DNA from: Mucilaginibacter empetricola
GTDB lineage: Bacteria; Bacteroidota; Bacteroidia; Sphingobacteriales; Sphingobacteriaceae
Reading direction: 5' to 3'
Length of the DNA: 43,910 bases
Assembly: GCF_024808665.1 (NCBI RefSeq)
Contig: NZ_JANUBZ010000023.1
Span: forward strand, 1 to 43,910
How positions within the stretch are numbered: the stretch's first letter is position 1; the number at the start of each line of letters is the position of its first letter. Made by a program: the position numbers and the translations under genes. This document shows, piece after piece, positions 31,766 through 40,599 of this stretch. The notes beneath the pieces were generated by a model, which made no database searches, was not told where the DNA came from, and saw only the letters and a program-made list of their open reading frames with translations.

Positions 31766-32743
31766 TTATATCGCCAATATCTCCACAATTTTTAAGAAAT
31801 CGGGATTGATCTCTACATTGTGTTTAAGTGCATGTTCAAACGGTGTGTATGCTATTTCGTTATGAATAAGGCCAATCATTTCGTTGCGGTGCCCGTTTCT
31901 TAGTGCTTCTACGGCGGCAACACCTACGCGGCTTGCCAACACACGGTCCATACAGCTTGGCCTGCCGCCGCGTTGTATATGGCCCAATATAGATACACGG
32001 GTATCGTAATTTGGAAACTTCTCTTTTATCTGCCTGCCCACTTCAAAGGCATCACCAGCTACACCGTTTTCGGCAAGCATAATGATCTTTGATTTTTTAT
32101 CCTTGCGGCCTCTTTCCAGCCTGTCAAATACAGATTGTAAATCGGTTTTGCTTTCGGGTATCAATATAGCTTCGGCACCAGCTGCAATACCGGTACGCAA
32201 CGCAATCAATCCAGAATCACGGCCCATTACTTCTACTATAAATAGCCTGTCGTGCGATTCTGCTGTATCCCTAATCTTATCAACAGCATCAATTACGGTA
32301 TTAATAGCGGTATCGTATCCAATGGTAAAATCGGTTCCCCAAAGATCATTATCAATGGTTCCGGGTAAGCCAACAATGGGCATACCGTATTCTTCGCCAA
32401 AAATGCGGGCACCTGTAAACGTACCATCGCCGCCAATAGCTACCAAAGCATCAACATTGTTGGCTTTTAAGTTTTCATAAGCCTGTTTACGGCCCTCGGG
32501 CGTTCTGAACTGCTCGCTCCTGGCCGTTTTAAGTATAGTACCACCACGCTGAATAATGTTTGATACCGATTTCCTGTCCATCGGAAACATATCACCTTTA
32601 ATCATACCATCGTAACCACGACGGATACCTGTTACATCAATACCATAATAAATCGACGAACGTACCACTGCCCGGATGGCAGCATTCATTCCCGGTGCAT
32701 CGCCACCAGAGGTATAAACTCCAATATTTTTAATTTGCGTCAT
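31766..32743 (-). CDS. pfkA: ATP-dependent 6-phosphofructokinase
   Basis: 325 residues, standard length. GGDAPGMN at 13-20, GGDGT at about 103-107, the catalytic GTIDND at about 125-130, MGRDSG at about 171-176, and LGHIQRGG near 253. The Gly at the position after GGD (GGDGT) marks the ATP-using class. It phosphorylates fructose 6-phosphate to the 1,6-bisphosphate, committing carbon to glycolysis. Minus-sense TAATTTTG lies about 55 bp upstream and could be the -7 box. Transcribed alone. Confidence 0.97.
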   Translation of the reverse strand: MTQIKNIGVYTSGGDAPGMNAAIRAVVRSSIYYGIDVTGIRRGYDGMIKGDMFPMDRKSVSNIIQRGGTILKTARSEQFRTPEGRKQAYENLKANNVDALVAIGGDGTFTGARIFGEEYGMPIVGLPGTIDNDLWGTDFTIGYDTAINTVIDAVDKIRDTAESHDRLFIVEVMGRDSGLIALRTGIAAGAEAILIPESKTDLQSVFDRLERGRKDKKSKIIMLAENGVAGDAFEVGRQIKEKFPNYDTRVSILGHIQRGGRPSCMDRVLASRVGVAAVEALRNGHRNEMIGLIHNEIAYTPFEHALKHNVEINPDFLKIVEILAI

Positions 32744-32930
32744 TTTTGTTGAAAGGGCGCTGATTAGCTGTGTAAAAAAATCAGTTGATCTGCATTAAAC
32801 AAATACAAAATTAAGCACCAAAAGCCGTTTTTGTAAAAGCTCCGCGAATTTACACTAATTTTTCTTATGGGAAATTTTTCGTTTCAGTTTGTTGGGTAAT
32901 AGTGCAGTAATGATGGTGTTGCGTTATAAA

Positions 32931-32960
32931 ATAGCAATGGGTTTTAAAACCCATTGCTAT
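32931..32960. repeat. REP palindrome 1
   Basis: ATAGCAATGGGTTTT followed directly by its reverse complement AAAACCCATTGCTAT, a perfect 30-base palindrome of 15-bp arms. Differs from the other units at the ATAGCAA/ATAACGA position. AGAATGAAGG follows, resembling the AGAATGGAGG after the unit at 33519-33557. Confidence 0.92.
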
Positions 32961-33031
32961 AGAATGAAGGTGATTTAGCCTCTTGTTGTATCATTGATAG
33001 CAATGGCGTAAAATGCAACGGTGATATTATC

Positions 33032-33060
33032 ATAACGATGGGTTTTAAACCCATCGTTAT
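33032..33060. repeat. REP palindrome 2, upstream of the transposase gene
   Basis: ATAACGATGGGTTT, one T, AAACCCATCGTTAT: perfect 14-bp arms. Ends 39 bp before the transposase ATG. Its arms are identical to the central part of the unit just downstream of the gene. Confidence 0.95.
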
Positions 33061-33099
33061 AAAGGATATTTTTTTTACATTGAAAACAAATTACAACCT

Positions 33100-33519
33100 A
33101 TGCCTCAAAGCTATTCTGCATTATGGGTCCATCTAATATGGTCCACTAAAAATCGCGTGCCGATACTAACACCTCAATTAAAAAACGAGGTTTACAGCGT
33201 GATTAATAATATTGCAAACGATCATGAAATCTATCTGGATTGCATAAATGGCGTGGAAGACCACGTACACTTATTAATAAGATTGCGCACGGATCAATCG
33301 GTAGCAGATATTGTTAAAACGATAAAGGCAAAATCGTGGGAGTATTTTAAAGATGACGCCGAAAAGTATATTACCTGGCAGGATGGTTTTGCCTCATTCA
33401 GCATTAGCCCTACTCACTTACCGAGAGTACGCAGTTATATTTATAACCAGGAAAATCATCACCGTGAAAAAACATTTGGCGACGAGCTAAAAGAAATAAA
33501 ACAGAGTGCCAAAATATAA
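33100..33519 (+). CDS. REP-associated HUH (Y1) transposase
   Basis: 139 residues, Y1_Tnp (IS200/TnpA) fold. Opening strand SALWVHLIWSTKNRVPIL (about 6-23), the HUH motif H55-V-H57 in GVEDHVHLLIRL, and the catalytic tyrosine Y113 in RSYIYNQENHHREKTF, with the typical following Gln and HH. The enzyme would nick and join single-stranded DNA at hairpins. It is flanked on both sides by identical palindromes: one ends 39 bp upstream and one overlaps its stop codon, with two further units nearby and between rpsP and rimM. No TnpB, no long terminal inverted repeats. This is the layout of a RAYT, which is thought to have been domesticated to spread REP sequences. Confidence 0.88.
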   Translation: MPQSYSALWVHLIWSTKNRVPILTPQLKNEVYSVINNIANDHEIYLDCINGVEDHVHLLIRLRTDQSVADIVKTIKAKSWEYFKDDAEKYITWQDGFASFSISPTHLPRVRSYIYNQENHHREKTFGDELKEIKQSAKI

Positions 33520-33557
33520 TTCTATAACGATGGGTTTAAAACCCATCGTTATAGAAT
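33519..33557. repeat. REP palindrome 3, overlapping the transposase stop codon
   Basis: Arms 33519-33537 and 33539-33557 are perfect 19-bp reverse complements around one A (core CTATAACGATGGGTTT / AAACCCATCGTTATAG). The left arm starts at the last base of the stop codon, and the right arm ends 8 bp before the stop of the convergent dsbD gene. It could terminate transcription from both. Confidence 0.95.
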
Positions 33558-33565
33558 GGAGGAAA

Positions 33566-35347
33566 TTATTTTTTATAAGCAGCAATACCGCTATCTAAAA
33601 ATTTCAGATAGCTGGCTACATCATAATCGGCAGGGGATGGTGGAATTGGGTTGCCGCTTTTGTCTGTAAGAACATTACCATTGCTATCCAGCAAAACATA
33701 ATACGGTTGTGAGTTCGAATTGAATCGCGCAGCTTCCAGGTCGCTCCACTTGCCACCAAGAGAAGTAATATTTTTTCCGCTGTATTGCGATACGAACCGC
33801 TCGGAAAGGGCCAGCTCCGTTTTGTCATCAACCACTAGTTGTAACAAAACGTAATCATTTTGCAGGCGGTCAAATACCTGCTTGTCCGACCATACATTGG
33901 CTTCCATTTTGCGGCAGTTAACGCAGTTAAAGCCTGTAAAATCAATTATTATAGGCTTGTGTAATTCTTTTGATGCTTTTAGCGCCTCGTCATAATCATA
34001 AAAAGCATCTAATCCGCGGGTTTTTATACGGGTATAAATTTCGGCGTATTTATGATTTTTGATGGATGATGAACCGCTTACGGCACTTGGTACAGAGCCA
34101 GGTGTTTGCGAAAGATCAAAATCCTGAGTGGCAATCGGCGGTAAAAATGCGCTGATTGATTTAAGCGGCGCACCCCATAATCCGGGGATCATGTAAATAA
34201 CAAACGCAAAAACGATAATTGATAAAAACGTACGTGGAATGCTTAGATAAGGCACATCGCTATCATGAGCAAACTTAATTTTACCTATAAGATACAAGCC
34301 CATCAGTAAACCAATAGCAATCCATAACGACAAAAATATTTCCCGGTCAAACCAGTTCCAATGGTAAGCCAGGTCTACGTTCGATAAGAATTTTAAAGCA
34401 AAAGCCAACTCTAAGAAGCCAAGTATAACTTTTACGCTGTTAAGCCAGCCGCCAGATTTTGGCAGGCTTTTTAACATAGACGGGAACAAGGCAAAAAGCG
34501 TGAATGGTAAAGCCAGTGCCAGTGAAAAACCCAACATACCAACCGCCGGGCCAAGGCGATCACCTTTTGAAGCGGCATCAACCAGCAGCGTGCCTATAAT
34601 AGGGCCGGTGCAGGAAAATGATACCACCACCAGGGTAGAGGCCATAAAGAATATCCCGGTTAAACCGCCTTTATCGGCATTTTCATCCAGTTTGTTAGCT
34701 AACGAACTAGGCAGGGTAATTTCAAAAGCTCCCAGAAAAGAAATTCCGAAAACAACCAGCAATAAGAAAAAGAATATATTAAATATACCGTTGGTTGCCA
34801 GCGCGTTTAATGCATCAGACCCAAATATGATCGAAATAAGCATTCCTAACGATACATATATAATAATGATGGAAAGGCCGTATATGATGGATTGCATTAT
34901 CCCTTTGGCCCGCGATCCGCTTTTTTTGGTAAAAAAGCTAACTGTTAGCGGCAATAAAGGATAAATACAAGGTAAAAGCACAGCCGTAAAACCACCCAGC
35001 AAGCCAGCTATAAAAATTTCCCAAAGTGTTTTGGGTTTTTCGGGGCCTTTTATTGATGCTGTGGCTGCGCTTTGCTGTTTGGTTATAGCGGCAGCTTGAT
35101 CAGTGGCAGCCTGCGCATTTTTCACGGCCGACTGGGTTGTTGACGCGGCTTGCGCTTTTTTTCGGGCGGCAATGCTATCAGCAGTAGTAGGGATGCTTGT
35201 AAACTGAACATCGGCTGATGAAACAGTATCAGCAGCTTTGGTTTGAAATGCTTTGGCCTTATTTAGTCCACCTGTTAAAAAGATGGTTAAAGCTAAAGTG
35301 AAGATCATGGCTATTCTCAATGAACGGCCTTTGTTGATTGCTCTCAT
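33566..35347 (-). CDS. DsbD-like thiol:disulfide interchange protein, membrane and thioredoxin domains
   Basis: 593 residues from the ATG at 35347. A signal or anchor segment (about 10-32) and a Ser/Ala/Gln/Lys-rich linker (about 33-105) precede eight membrane helices of the CcdA/DsbD type. The two redox cysteines lie in LPCIYPLLP and SFSCTGPIIG. A C-terminal periplasmic thioredoxin-like domain has C475-V-N-C478 (FNCVNCRKMEANVW) and the SQPYYVLLD strand. It passes electrons from cytosolic thioredoxin to periplasmic partners. The usual N-terminal DsbD domain is encoded separately in the gene just upstream, so DsbD is split. Confidence 0.92.
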   Translation of the reverse strand: MRAINKGRSLRIAMIFTLALTIFLTGGLNKAKAFQTKAADTVSSADVQFTSIPTTADSIAARKKAQAASTTQSAVKNAQAATDQAAAITKQQSAATASIKGPEKPKTLWEIFIAGLLGGFTAVLLPCIYPLLPLTVSFFTKKSGSRAKGIMQSIIYGLSIIIIYVSLGMLISIIFGSDALNALATNGIFNIFFFLLLVVFGISFLGAFEITLPSSLANKLDENADKGGLTGIFFMASTLVVVSFSCTGPIIGTLLVDAASKGDRLGPAVGMLGFSLALALPFTLFALFPSMLKSLPKSGGWLNSVKVILGFLELAFALKFLSNVDLAYHWNWFDREIFLSLWIAIGLLMGLYLIGKIKFAHDSDVPYLSIPRTFLSIIVFAFVIYMIPGLWGAPLKSISAFLPPIATQDFDLSQTPGSVPSAVSGSSSIKNHKYAEIYTRIKTRGLDAFYDYDEALKASKELHKPIIIDFTGFNCVNCRKMEANVWSDKQVFDRLQNDYVLLQLVVDDKTELALSERFVSQYSGKNITSLGGKWSDLEAARFNSNSQPYYVLLDSNGNVLTDKSGNPIPPSPADYDVASYLKFLDSGIAAYKK

Positions 35348-35362
35348 TTTTAAAACCACAGC

Positions 35363-35815
35363 TTATTTACCTAAAGGAATTGAAAAATCAAGATCTTCCG
35401 GCGGAAGGCATTTCTGATCGTTACAGGTCATATATTCCAGCTTGCCTTTAATAACCGACACGTTGGCTGATTTTAACTTTATTTTTTGCTGAAAAGTAAC
35501 CGATTTTTCAAAGTAGCTCACATTCATGCTGAATGCTTTTTCGTAACGTGTTACCGGCGTAGGTTGCGTAGCGTTGCCTTCAACGCTGTATGCTTTTGAA
35601 GGATCAAAAGTAAAAGAGGTTTTTATTGGCCCGCCATCTTTAACATCAAGCGAATAAATATGCCAGCCATCCTGAATTGTTGCCCTTAAAAACACAACTG
35701 CTTCGGTGCTGCTTATTCTTTTGGCAGCATAAGCCCATTTTACCGGACTCTCTATTTGTGCATAAGTGCTGATTCCTGCTATCATCAGGATTGTTAAAAT
35801 CAATAACTTTTTCAT
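35363..35815 (-). CDS. DsbD N-terminal-like domain protein
   Basis: 150 residues with a signal peptide (ending STYAQ). The mature part is the DsbD-alpha immunoglobulin-like domain, with the cysteine pair C131 and C136 in YMTCNDQKCLPPEDLDFSI matching the DsbD CxxxxC region. It receives electrons from the membrane part encoded by the gene 15 bp downstream and passes them to periplasmic targets. The gap to birA upstream is 16 bp, so the three genes are probably one transcript. Confidence 0.88.
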   Translation of the reverse strand: MKKLLILTILMIAGISTYAQIESPVKWAYAAKRISSTEAVVFLRATIQDGWHIYSLDVKDGGPIKTSFTFDPSKAYSVEGNATQPTPVTRYEKAFSMNVSYFEKSVTFQQKIKLKSANVSVIKGKLEYMTCNDQKCLPPEDLDFSIPLGK

Positions 35816-35831
35816 TATAAATTGTATGTTA

Positions 35832-36608
35832 TTACTGTTTGTTTAAAAATTCAATTTCTTTCAGGCTAAACTCTAATATGTGCTTATTAGTATCTTCAAT
35901 AACTAAAAGTCCGTTAAACATCACATCCTTAATAGTGCCTTCAAAAAAACGCCCCCCGGCTTTAAAGCCTTTTTGCTCGTTTAACCAATATAGTCGGCTT
36001 AAATACGAATTCCTTACAAAAGAAATTTTTGCTGCCTTTAAATTCAGATACCACGCCTCAATATGCCGGCAAATTTCGGATAATAAAGTTTCTAAACCAT
36101 AATCCTGATGTAAGATTTGCTTTAGAGAGATGGCATTAGGCAGGTGATCGGGGAAGTTTTCCTGGTTTATATTAAGGCCTATGCCAATAATGGAGTTTTT
36201 TATTTGTCCGCCCTGTATCATATTTTCAAGCAGCATCCCCCCTAATTTATAGTCGCCATAGTAAATATCATTGGGCCATTTGATTTTTAGTTTATCACCC
36301 AGCAAAGGTTCCAATGCGTCAAAAACACCTAAACTGATAGCGCGGGTGAGGTCAAACTGATCGCTTATTGTCATAAACGAAGGTTTTAGAAGGATGCTGA
36401 ATGTTAGATTTTTACCGGCCTCAGCATGCCACCCGTTTTGATGCTGCCCTCTGCCTGCATACTGGTTTTCTGCCATAATGACCGTTCCCTCAATCAATGG
36501 CTTGGAATTTGACACTAATTCCTTTAGGAGATTATTGGTTGAATCAACATCTTTAATAGTAATAAAATTTTGTCCAACAAATAACCCCGAAAATATGTTA
36601 TTTTGCAA
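35832..36608 (-). CDS. birA: Biotin--[acetyl-CoA carboxylase] ligase
   Basis: 258 residues. The ligase core shows DSTNNLLKEL, the biotinyl-AMP loop GRGQHQNGWHAEAGKNL (about 53-69), KWPNDIYYGDYKLGGMLLE at about 109-127 and IIGIGLNINQ. A short SH3-like C-terminal domain (about 215-258) follows. No N-terminal helix-turn-helix, so it is not a repressor. The start is a TTG at 36608 (reading MQNNIFSGLF); the first in-frame ATG lies inside the conserved core, at residue 45. It is divergent from rsfS with about 47 bp between the starts. Confidence 0.93.
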   Translation of the reverse strand: MQNNIFSGLFVGQNFITIKDVDSTNNLLKELVSNSKPLIEGTVIMAENQYAGRGQHQNGWHAEAGKNLTFSILLKPSFMTISDQFDLTRAISLGVFDALEPLLGDKLKIKWPNDIYYGDYKLGGMLLENMIQGGQIKNSIIGIGLNINQENFPDHLPNAISLKQILHQDYGLETLLSEICRHIEAWYLNLKAAKISFVRNSYLSRLYWLNEQKGFKAGGRFFEGTIKDVMFNGLLVIEDTNKHILEFSLKEIEFLNKQ

Positions 36609-36655
36609 TGTATAATAATTTAAAACTTAAAATCGTTCAAAACTAATTCTTTTTG

Positions 36656-37030
36656 ATGGCAAAAAGCAAAGCGCAAAGCGAATCCGCTTACATTTCTGAA
36701 TTGGCCATACATGGCATTCAGGAAAAAAAAGGGAATGAAATTATCAGGCTCGACCTGCGGAATATTTTTAGTTCAGTATCCGACTATTTTGTGATCTGTC
36801 ATGCTGAATCAACGACACAGGTAAAAGCAATAGCAAATAGCGTAGAAGACGAAATATATAAAGCCACCCAACAGGAGCCCTGGCGAAAAGAAGGGCTTGA
36901 ACATGGTGAATGGATACTGCTGGATTATGTTGATGTAGTGGTTCATGTTTTCAGAACCGATAAACGTGAGTTTTACGGAATGGAAGATTTATGGGGAGAT
37001 GCTGAGATCAAAATGTACAAAAGTGCTTAA
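36656..37030 (+). CDS. rsfS: Ribosomal silencing factor RsfS
   Basis: 124 residues from the ATG at 36656. Matches RsfS (DUF143): LAIHGIQEKKGNEIIRLDLR, VSDYFVICHAESTTQVKAIA and LEHGEWILLDYVDVVVHVF, with YGMEDLWGDA. It binds bL14 on the 50S subunit and blocks joining with 30S. The order rsfS-ftsH on the same strand, 86 bp apart, is common in Bacteroidota. Confidence 0.95.
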   Translation: MAKSKAQSESAYISELAIHGIQEKKGNEIIRLDLRNIFSSVSDYFVICHAESTTQVKAIANSVEDEIYKATQQEPWRKEGLEHGEWILLDYVDVVVHVFRTDKREFYGMEDLWGDAEIKMYKSA

Positions 37031-37116
37031 TTGCAGTAACATTTAAATTTTGACAGCGTCAATACCACACCCATATGAATATTAAATAAAGATTGTAAGT
37101 TTGAGCTTGTAAAGAA

Positions 37117-39243
37117 ATGAAAGATAATAAATTGGAAAAACCAAAACCTCTACGGAAAATACCGAATAAAAAAATAAGTCCAAAGCCACCCAAACCAAGC
37201 ATCATGTGGTTTTATGCCATTATTGTTGTGGTAATATTAGGACTGGCTACCTTGTTAAATGGCAATACAACTAACCAGATTACCTTTCAGCGGTTTTCTG
37301 AACAAATGTTGAAACAACAGGATGTTGAAAAAATTACCGCTTATCGTAGCGGAGATTTAATTGTGGCCGAAGTTTACATCAAAGGCGACGCCTTAAAAAG
37401 TAAATCACAATATAACGATGCTAAGAAAGAGCAGCGCGGCTTTAATATGAGCGCCAATGATGGCCCTCAATATGAATTTACCGATGCATCATTCGAAAGC
37501 TTAAAGCAATCCATCAATAACGCCGAGAAAGATTATGGTTTTACTGATGCCGAAAAAGTGCCGCTCAGCTATGAGCAGGGACACGAAAGCCTTTTGTCAA
37601 ATTGGTTTGTACAATGTATAATAATGGCGGTTGTGCTGGTAGCAGTGTGGCTGTTTATTATGCGCCGTATGAGCGGTGGTGCAGGCGGTGGTCCCGGTGG
37701 TCAGATATTTAATATCGGTAAATCAAAAGCTACCCTGTTTGATAAAGAAGCACAGGTATCAGTAACATTTAACGATGTTGCGGGCTTGGAAGAAGCTAAG
37801 CAGGAAGTTATGGAAATTGTTGATTTCCTTAAAAACCCTAAAAAATATACCAATCTGGGTGGTAAAATACCAAAAGGAGCCTTATTAATAGGTGCGCCGG
37901 GTACCGGTAAAACCTTGTTGGCAAAAGCTGTAGCTGGTGAGGCACAGGTGCCTTTCTTCTCACTGTCAGGATCTGACTTTGTGGAGATGTTTGTTGGTGT
38001 GGGTGCATCACGTGTGCGTGATTTGTTCCGCCAGGCAAAAGATAAAGCGCCATGTATTATTTTTATTGATGAGATTGATGCCATTGGCCGTGCCCGTGGT
38101 AAAAACAATATAGTTGGCGGTAATGACGAGCGCGAAAATACATTGAACCAATTATTGGTGGAGATGGATGGTTTCGGTACCGACTCAGGTATTATCATCC
38201 TTGCGGCAACCAACCGTCCGGATGTACTGGATTCGGCATTATTGCGTCCGGGCCGTTTTGACAGACAGGTATCTATTGATAAACCAGATTTGATTGGCCG
38301 CGAGCAGATATTTAAAGTACATTTAAAACCAGTTAAATTGGCTGACGGTGTGGATGCTAAAAAACTATCCGCACAAACTCCTGGTTTTGCAGGTGCCGAA
38401 ATTGCCAACGTTTGTAACGAAGCTGCATTGATTGCTGCCCGTAAAAACAAAGAGGCAGTTGACATGCAGGATTTTCAGGATGCTATTGACCGTGTGATTG
38501 GCGGTTTAGAGAAAAAGAACAAAATAATATCTCCCGAAGAAAAACGCATTGTTGCTTATCACGAAGCAGGTCACGCTATTGCGGGCTGGTTTTTAGAGCA
38601 CGCCGATCCTTTGGTTAAAGTATCTATCGTTCCGCGTGGTGTTGCAGCTTTGGGCTATGCACAGTATCTACCTAAGGAACAATTCTTATATACTACCGAG
38701 CAATTAATTGACGGTATGTGTATGACGATGGGCGGACGTGTTGCTGAAGATATTACTTTCGGAAAAATATCAACTGGCGCACAAAACGACCTGGAGCGTA
38801 TTACCAAGCTAGCCTATGCTATGGTTACCATTTATGGTATGAATGAAAAAGTGGGAAATGTATCATTTAATGATACCCAGGGTGAATATCAATTCAACAA
38901 ACCATATTCTGAAAAAACATCTGAACTGATTGATCAGGAAGTTCGTAACCAGATTAATGAGGTTTATGCAATGACTAAAAAACTACTGATTGATAAGAGA
39001 GAAGGCTTGATAAAACTGGCTGATAAACTTTTAGAAAAAGAAATTCTTTTCCAATCAGACTTAGAAGAAATATTAGGCAAGCGTCCGTTTGACAACCGCA
39101 CCACTTATGATGAATTTGTAAATGGCCCGGAATCAAATCAGGAGCCGGCTGCATCAAGCCTTGTGCCGGAAGGGGTTGCCGATCATTCAGGTACTTTTGA
39201 AAGAAACCCTGAAGAGAAAGAAACGAGCACCGATAAGGAGTAA
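37117..39243 (+). CDS. ftsH: ATP-dependent zinc metalloprotease FtsH
   Basis: 708 residues. N-terminal basic-Pro region, membrane helix about 30-46, periplasmic domain about 48-165, second helix about 168-185, a Gly-rich linker, then the AAA+ domain. Walker A GAPGTGKT at 259-266, Walker B IIFIDEID at 314-321, second region of homology [19 protein letters not shown] (short form), and the zinc motif H482-E-A-G-H486. The C-terminal tail is acidic. It degrades misfolded membrane proteins and regulators as a hexamer. The TAAGTTTG at 37096-37103 fits a -7 box. A hairpin terminator follows. Confidence 0.98.
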   Translation: MKDNKLEKPKPLRKIPNKKISPKPPKPSIMWFYAIIVVVILGLATLLNGNTTNQITFQRFSEQMLKQQDVEKITAYRSGDLIVAEVYIKGDALKSKSQYNDAKKEQRGFNMSANDGPQYEFTDASFESLKQSINNAEKDYGFTDAEKVPLSYEQGHESLLSNWFVQCIIMAVVLVAVWLFIMRRMSGGAGGGPGGQIFNIGKSKATLFDKEAQVSVTFNDVAGLEEAKQEVMEIVDFLKNPKKYTNLGGKIPKGALLIGAPGTGKTLLAKAVAGEAQVPFFSLSGSDFVEMFVGVGASRVRDLFRQAKDKAPCIIFIDEIDAIGRARGKNNIVGGNDERENTLNQLLVEMDGFGTDSGIIILAATNRPDVLDSALLRPGRFDRQVSIDKPDLIGREQIFKVHLKPVKLADGVDAKKLSAQTPGFAGAEIANVCNEAALIAARKNKEAVDMQDFQDAIDRVIGGLEKKNKIISPEEKRIVAYHEAGHAIAGWFLEHADPLVKVSIVPRGVAALGYAQYLPKEQFLYTTEQLIDGMCMTMGGRVAEDITFGKISTGAQNDLERITKLAYAMVTIYGMNEKVGNVSFNDTQGEYQFNKPYSEKTSELIDQEVRNQINEVYAMTKKLLIDKREGLIKLADKLLEKEILFQSDLEEILGKRPFDNRTTYDEFVNGPESNQEPAASSLVPEGVADHSGTFERNPEEKETSTDKE

Positions 39244-39262
39244 TTTTTTAAGCAGATATAGT

Positions 39263-39335
39263 CCTGAGTCTTTAGTCTTAAGTAGGAGATAACGTAATGT
39301 TTTCTTTAGCTTTAGATTAAAGACTCGGGATTTTT
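39263..39335 (+). terminator. Terminator of ftsH
   Basis: CCTGAGTCTTTAGTCT (39263-39278) pairs with AGATTAAAGACTCGGG (39314-39329) with two mismatches, leaving a 35-base loop, and is followed by a T-rich ATTTTTAAT. It begins 20 bp after the stop codon. Confidence 0.7.
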
Positions 39336-39418
39336 AATAAAAGGAATAATTGATTTGATAAGCGCCGTTAAAAAATAAGCCCTTTTTGGACTTAAAACAA
39401 CGGGTTCAGTACTCAACC

Positions 39419-40057
39419 ATGAGGGATATAACAACATCAAAGGAAAAATTGCTCAAAAAGATCCGCAAGGCGTTGCTTGAGAAACGGGATAACCCATATC
39501 CTAACCTGGAGGATTTGCCTCATTATGCCCCTATTGACGAATTACCAGAAGTTCTGTTTGCCGAACAGTTTACTGCCGTATCGGGTCAGTTTCTTTTTTG
39601 TGAGGATGAGGTGCAGTTTATAGAAAATTTGCTGGGGCTTGCAGAAGAACGAAAATGGCGTAAAATATATTGCTGGGAACCTGCACTGCAAGAGGTGCTA
39701 AAGAAATTTGATTATCCCTTTTTTGAAACCGATAAAGATTTTGAACAAGCCGACGTTGGCTTTACCCTTTGCGAAGCGCTGATTGCGCGTAATGGCAGCA
39801 TCTTGCTCTCAAATGCGGGTATGGCGGGCAGGCGCTTAAGTATTTATCCGCCTGTACATATTGTACTGGCTTATACTTCGCAATTAGTTTTGGATTTGAA
39901 AGACGGATTTAAACTAATCAAAAACAAATACGGTGCTGATTTACCATCAATGATCAGCAATGTGACGGGCCCAAGCCGTACTGCCGACATCGAAAAAACA
40001 CTGGTATTGGGCGCTCACGGCCCCAAAGAGCTTTTTGTTTTCCTGCTCGACGGTTAA
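39419..40057 (+). CDS. LUD (LutC/YkgG, DUF162) domain protein
   Basis: 212 residues from the ATG at 39419 (a TTG at 39386 would add 11). It shows the LUD domain: an N-terminal helix with SKEKLLKKIRKALLEKR, a core with ADVGFTLCEALIARNGSIL, the glycine-rich LSNAGMAGRRLSIYPPVHIVL and a closing ISNVTGPSRTADIEKTLVLGAHGP (in parts). LutC-like proteins work with LutA and LutB in lactate use, but neither is adjacent. In Bacteroidota single LUD proteins beside ftsH-cdsA type clusters are common and their role is unclear. Confidence 0.88.
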   Translation: MRDITTSKEKLLKKIRKALLEKRDNPYPNLEDLPHYAPIDELPEVLFAEQFTAVSGQFLFCEDEVQFIENLLGLAEERKWRKIYCWEPALQEVLKKFDYPFFETDKDFEQADVGFTLCEALIARNGSILLSNAGMAGRRLSIYPPVHIVLAYTSQLVLDLKDGFKLIKNKYGADLPSMISNVTGPSRTADIEKTLVLGAHGPKELFVFLLDG

Positions 40058-40125
40058 AAACCGCCTGCGTAAACTCCTTTCACTGTAGTTTAATAAATAG
40101 TGTATTTGGCGATTGTTTTTTAATG

Positions 40126-40161
40126 TACCGTTAAATAACCGCACAAATACCGTTAAATAAC
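40126..40161. promoter_or_regulatory. Tandem 14-bp direct repeat, possible operator
   Basis: TACCGTTAAATAAC at 40126-40139 and again at 40148-40161, identical, with a 22-base period (two DNA turns). It ends 63 bp before the ATG at 40225, just upstream of where a promoter is expected. Same-face spacing suggests cooperative binding of a regulator. Confidence 0.45.
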
Positions 40162-40224
40162 GGGGTGTAATTACGTAGTTTTACTTTAAATTAGCCATTA
40201 TTTAAATTACCTAAACCACTTATT

Positions 40225-40587
40225 ATGGCTTTAACTATTGAAAAAAAGCTCGCAAAAAAGCTAATTGCTTCGTATCGTGAGCTAAACACCGAGCCGGGCG
40301 GTGTTGGACTGAAGACCCCCGATGGTCAGTTTTTAAACGGGTTTTTTATTGACCGCGATAGCCTGGATATTATCCTGGCAAATCCCGGTGTTGTTGGCGT
40401 TAGCGTGCATCTGGCTAAACACCCCAGCTTTCCTACCGGCAACGAGCGAGTATTAACCATTGTTTTTGGCGGGGCCGAACCTAATCCTGATTACAAAGAG
40501 GGCGGTAACGCTGCTAAGTACCTCAATAAGCTGGATGTTTGGGATCAGGTTGAACCTTGCCCTCCGGTTTGCTCTACTATTCCCTAA
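40225..40587 (+). CDS. Small cytosolic protein, unknown
   Basis: 120 residues without a signal peptide or membrane helix. The N-terminal helix is basic (TIEKKLAKKLIASYREL), followed by GGVGLKTPDGQFLNGFFIDRDSL, VVGVSVHLAKHPSF and NERVLTIVFGGAEPNPDYK, and a Cys-Pro-rich end (VEPCPPVCSTIP). I do not recognise the family. The CPPVC could form a disulfide or bind metal. It is preceded by the tandem repeat and followed 12 bp later by the membrane gene of the signalling operon, and may belong to the same transcript. Confidence 0.7.
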   Translation: MALTIEKKLAKKLIASYRELNTEPGGVGLKTPDGQFLNGFFIDRDSLDIILANPGVVGVSVHLAKHPSFPTGNERVLTIVFGGAEPNPDYKEGGNAAKYLNKLDVWDQVEPCPPVCSTIP

Positions 40588-40599
40588 CTAATTTAATAT

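Larger units (their letters stand above)
32744..33099. other. Intergenic region upstream of the REP-associated transposase
   Basis: 356 bases. Contains the pfkA promoter side, then two REP palindromes (32931-32960 and 33032-33060, annotated separately) and a degenerate ATAGCAATGGCG half-unit at 32998-33009. No gene. Confidence 0.7.

Noticed and set aside
32931..33557. CRISPR array
   Set aside because: Palindromes are not regularly spaced, flank a transposase gene, and there are no spacers of uniform length or cas genes.
37701..38465. 254-codon minus-strand frame
   Set aside because: Antisense shadow of the FtsH AAA+ domain; no homology and no start context.
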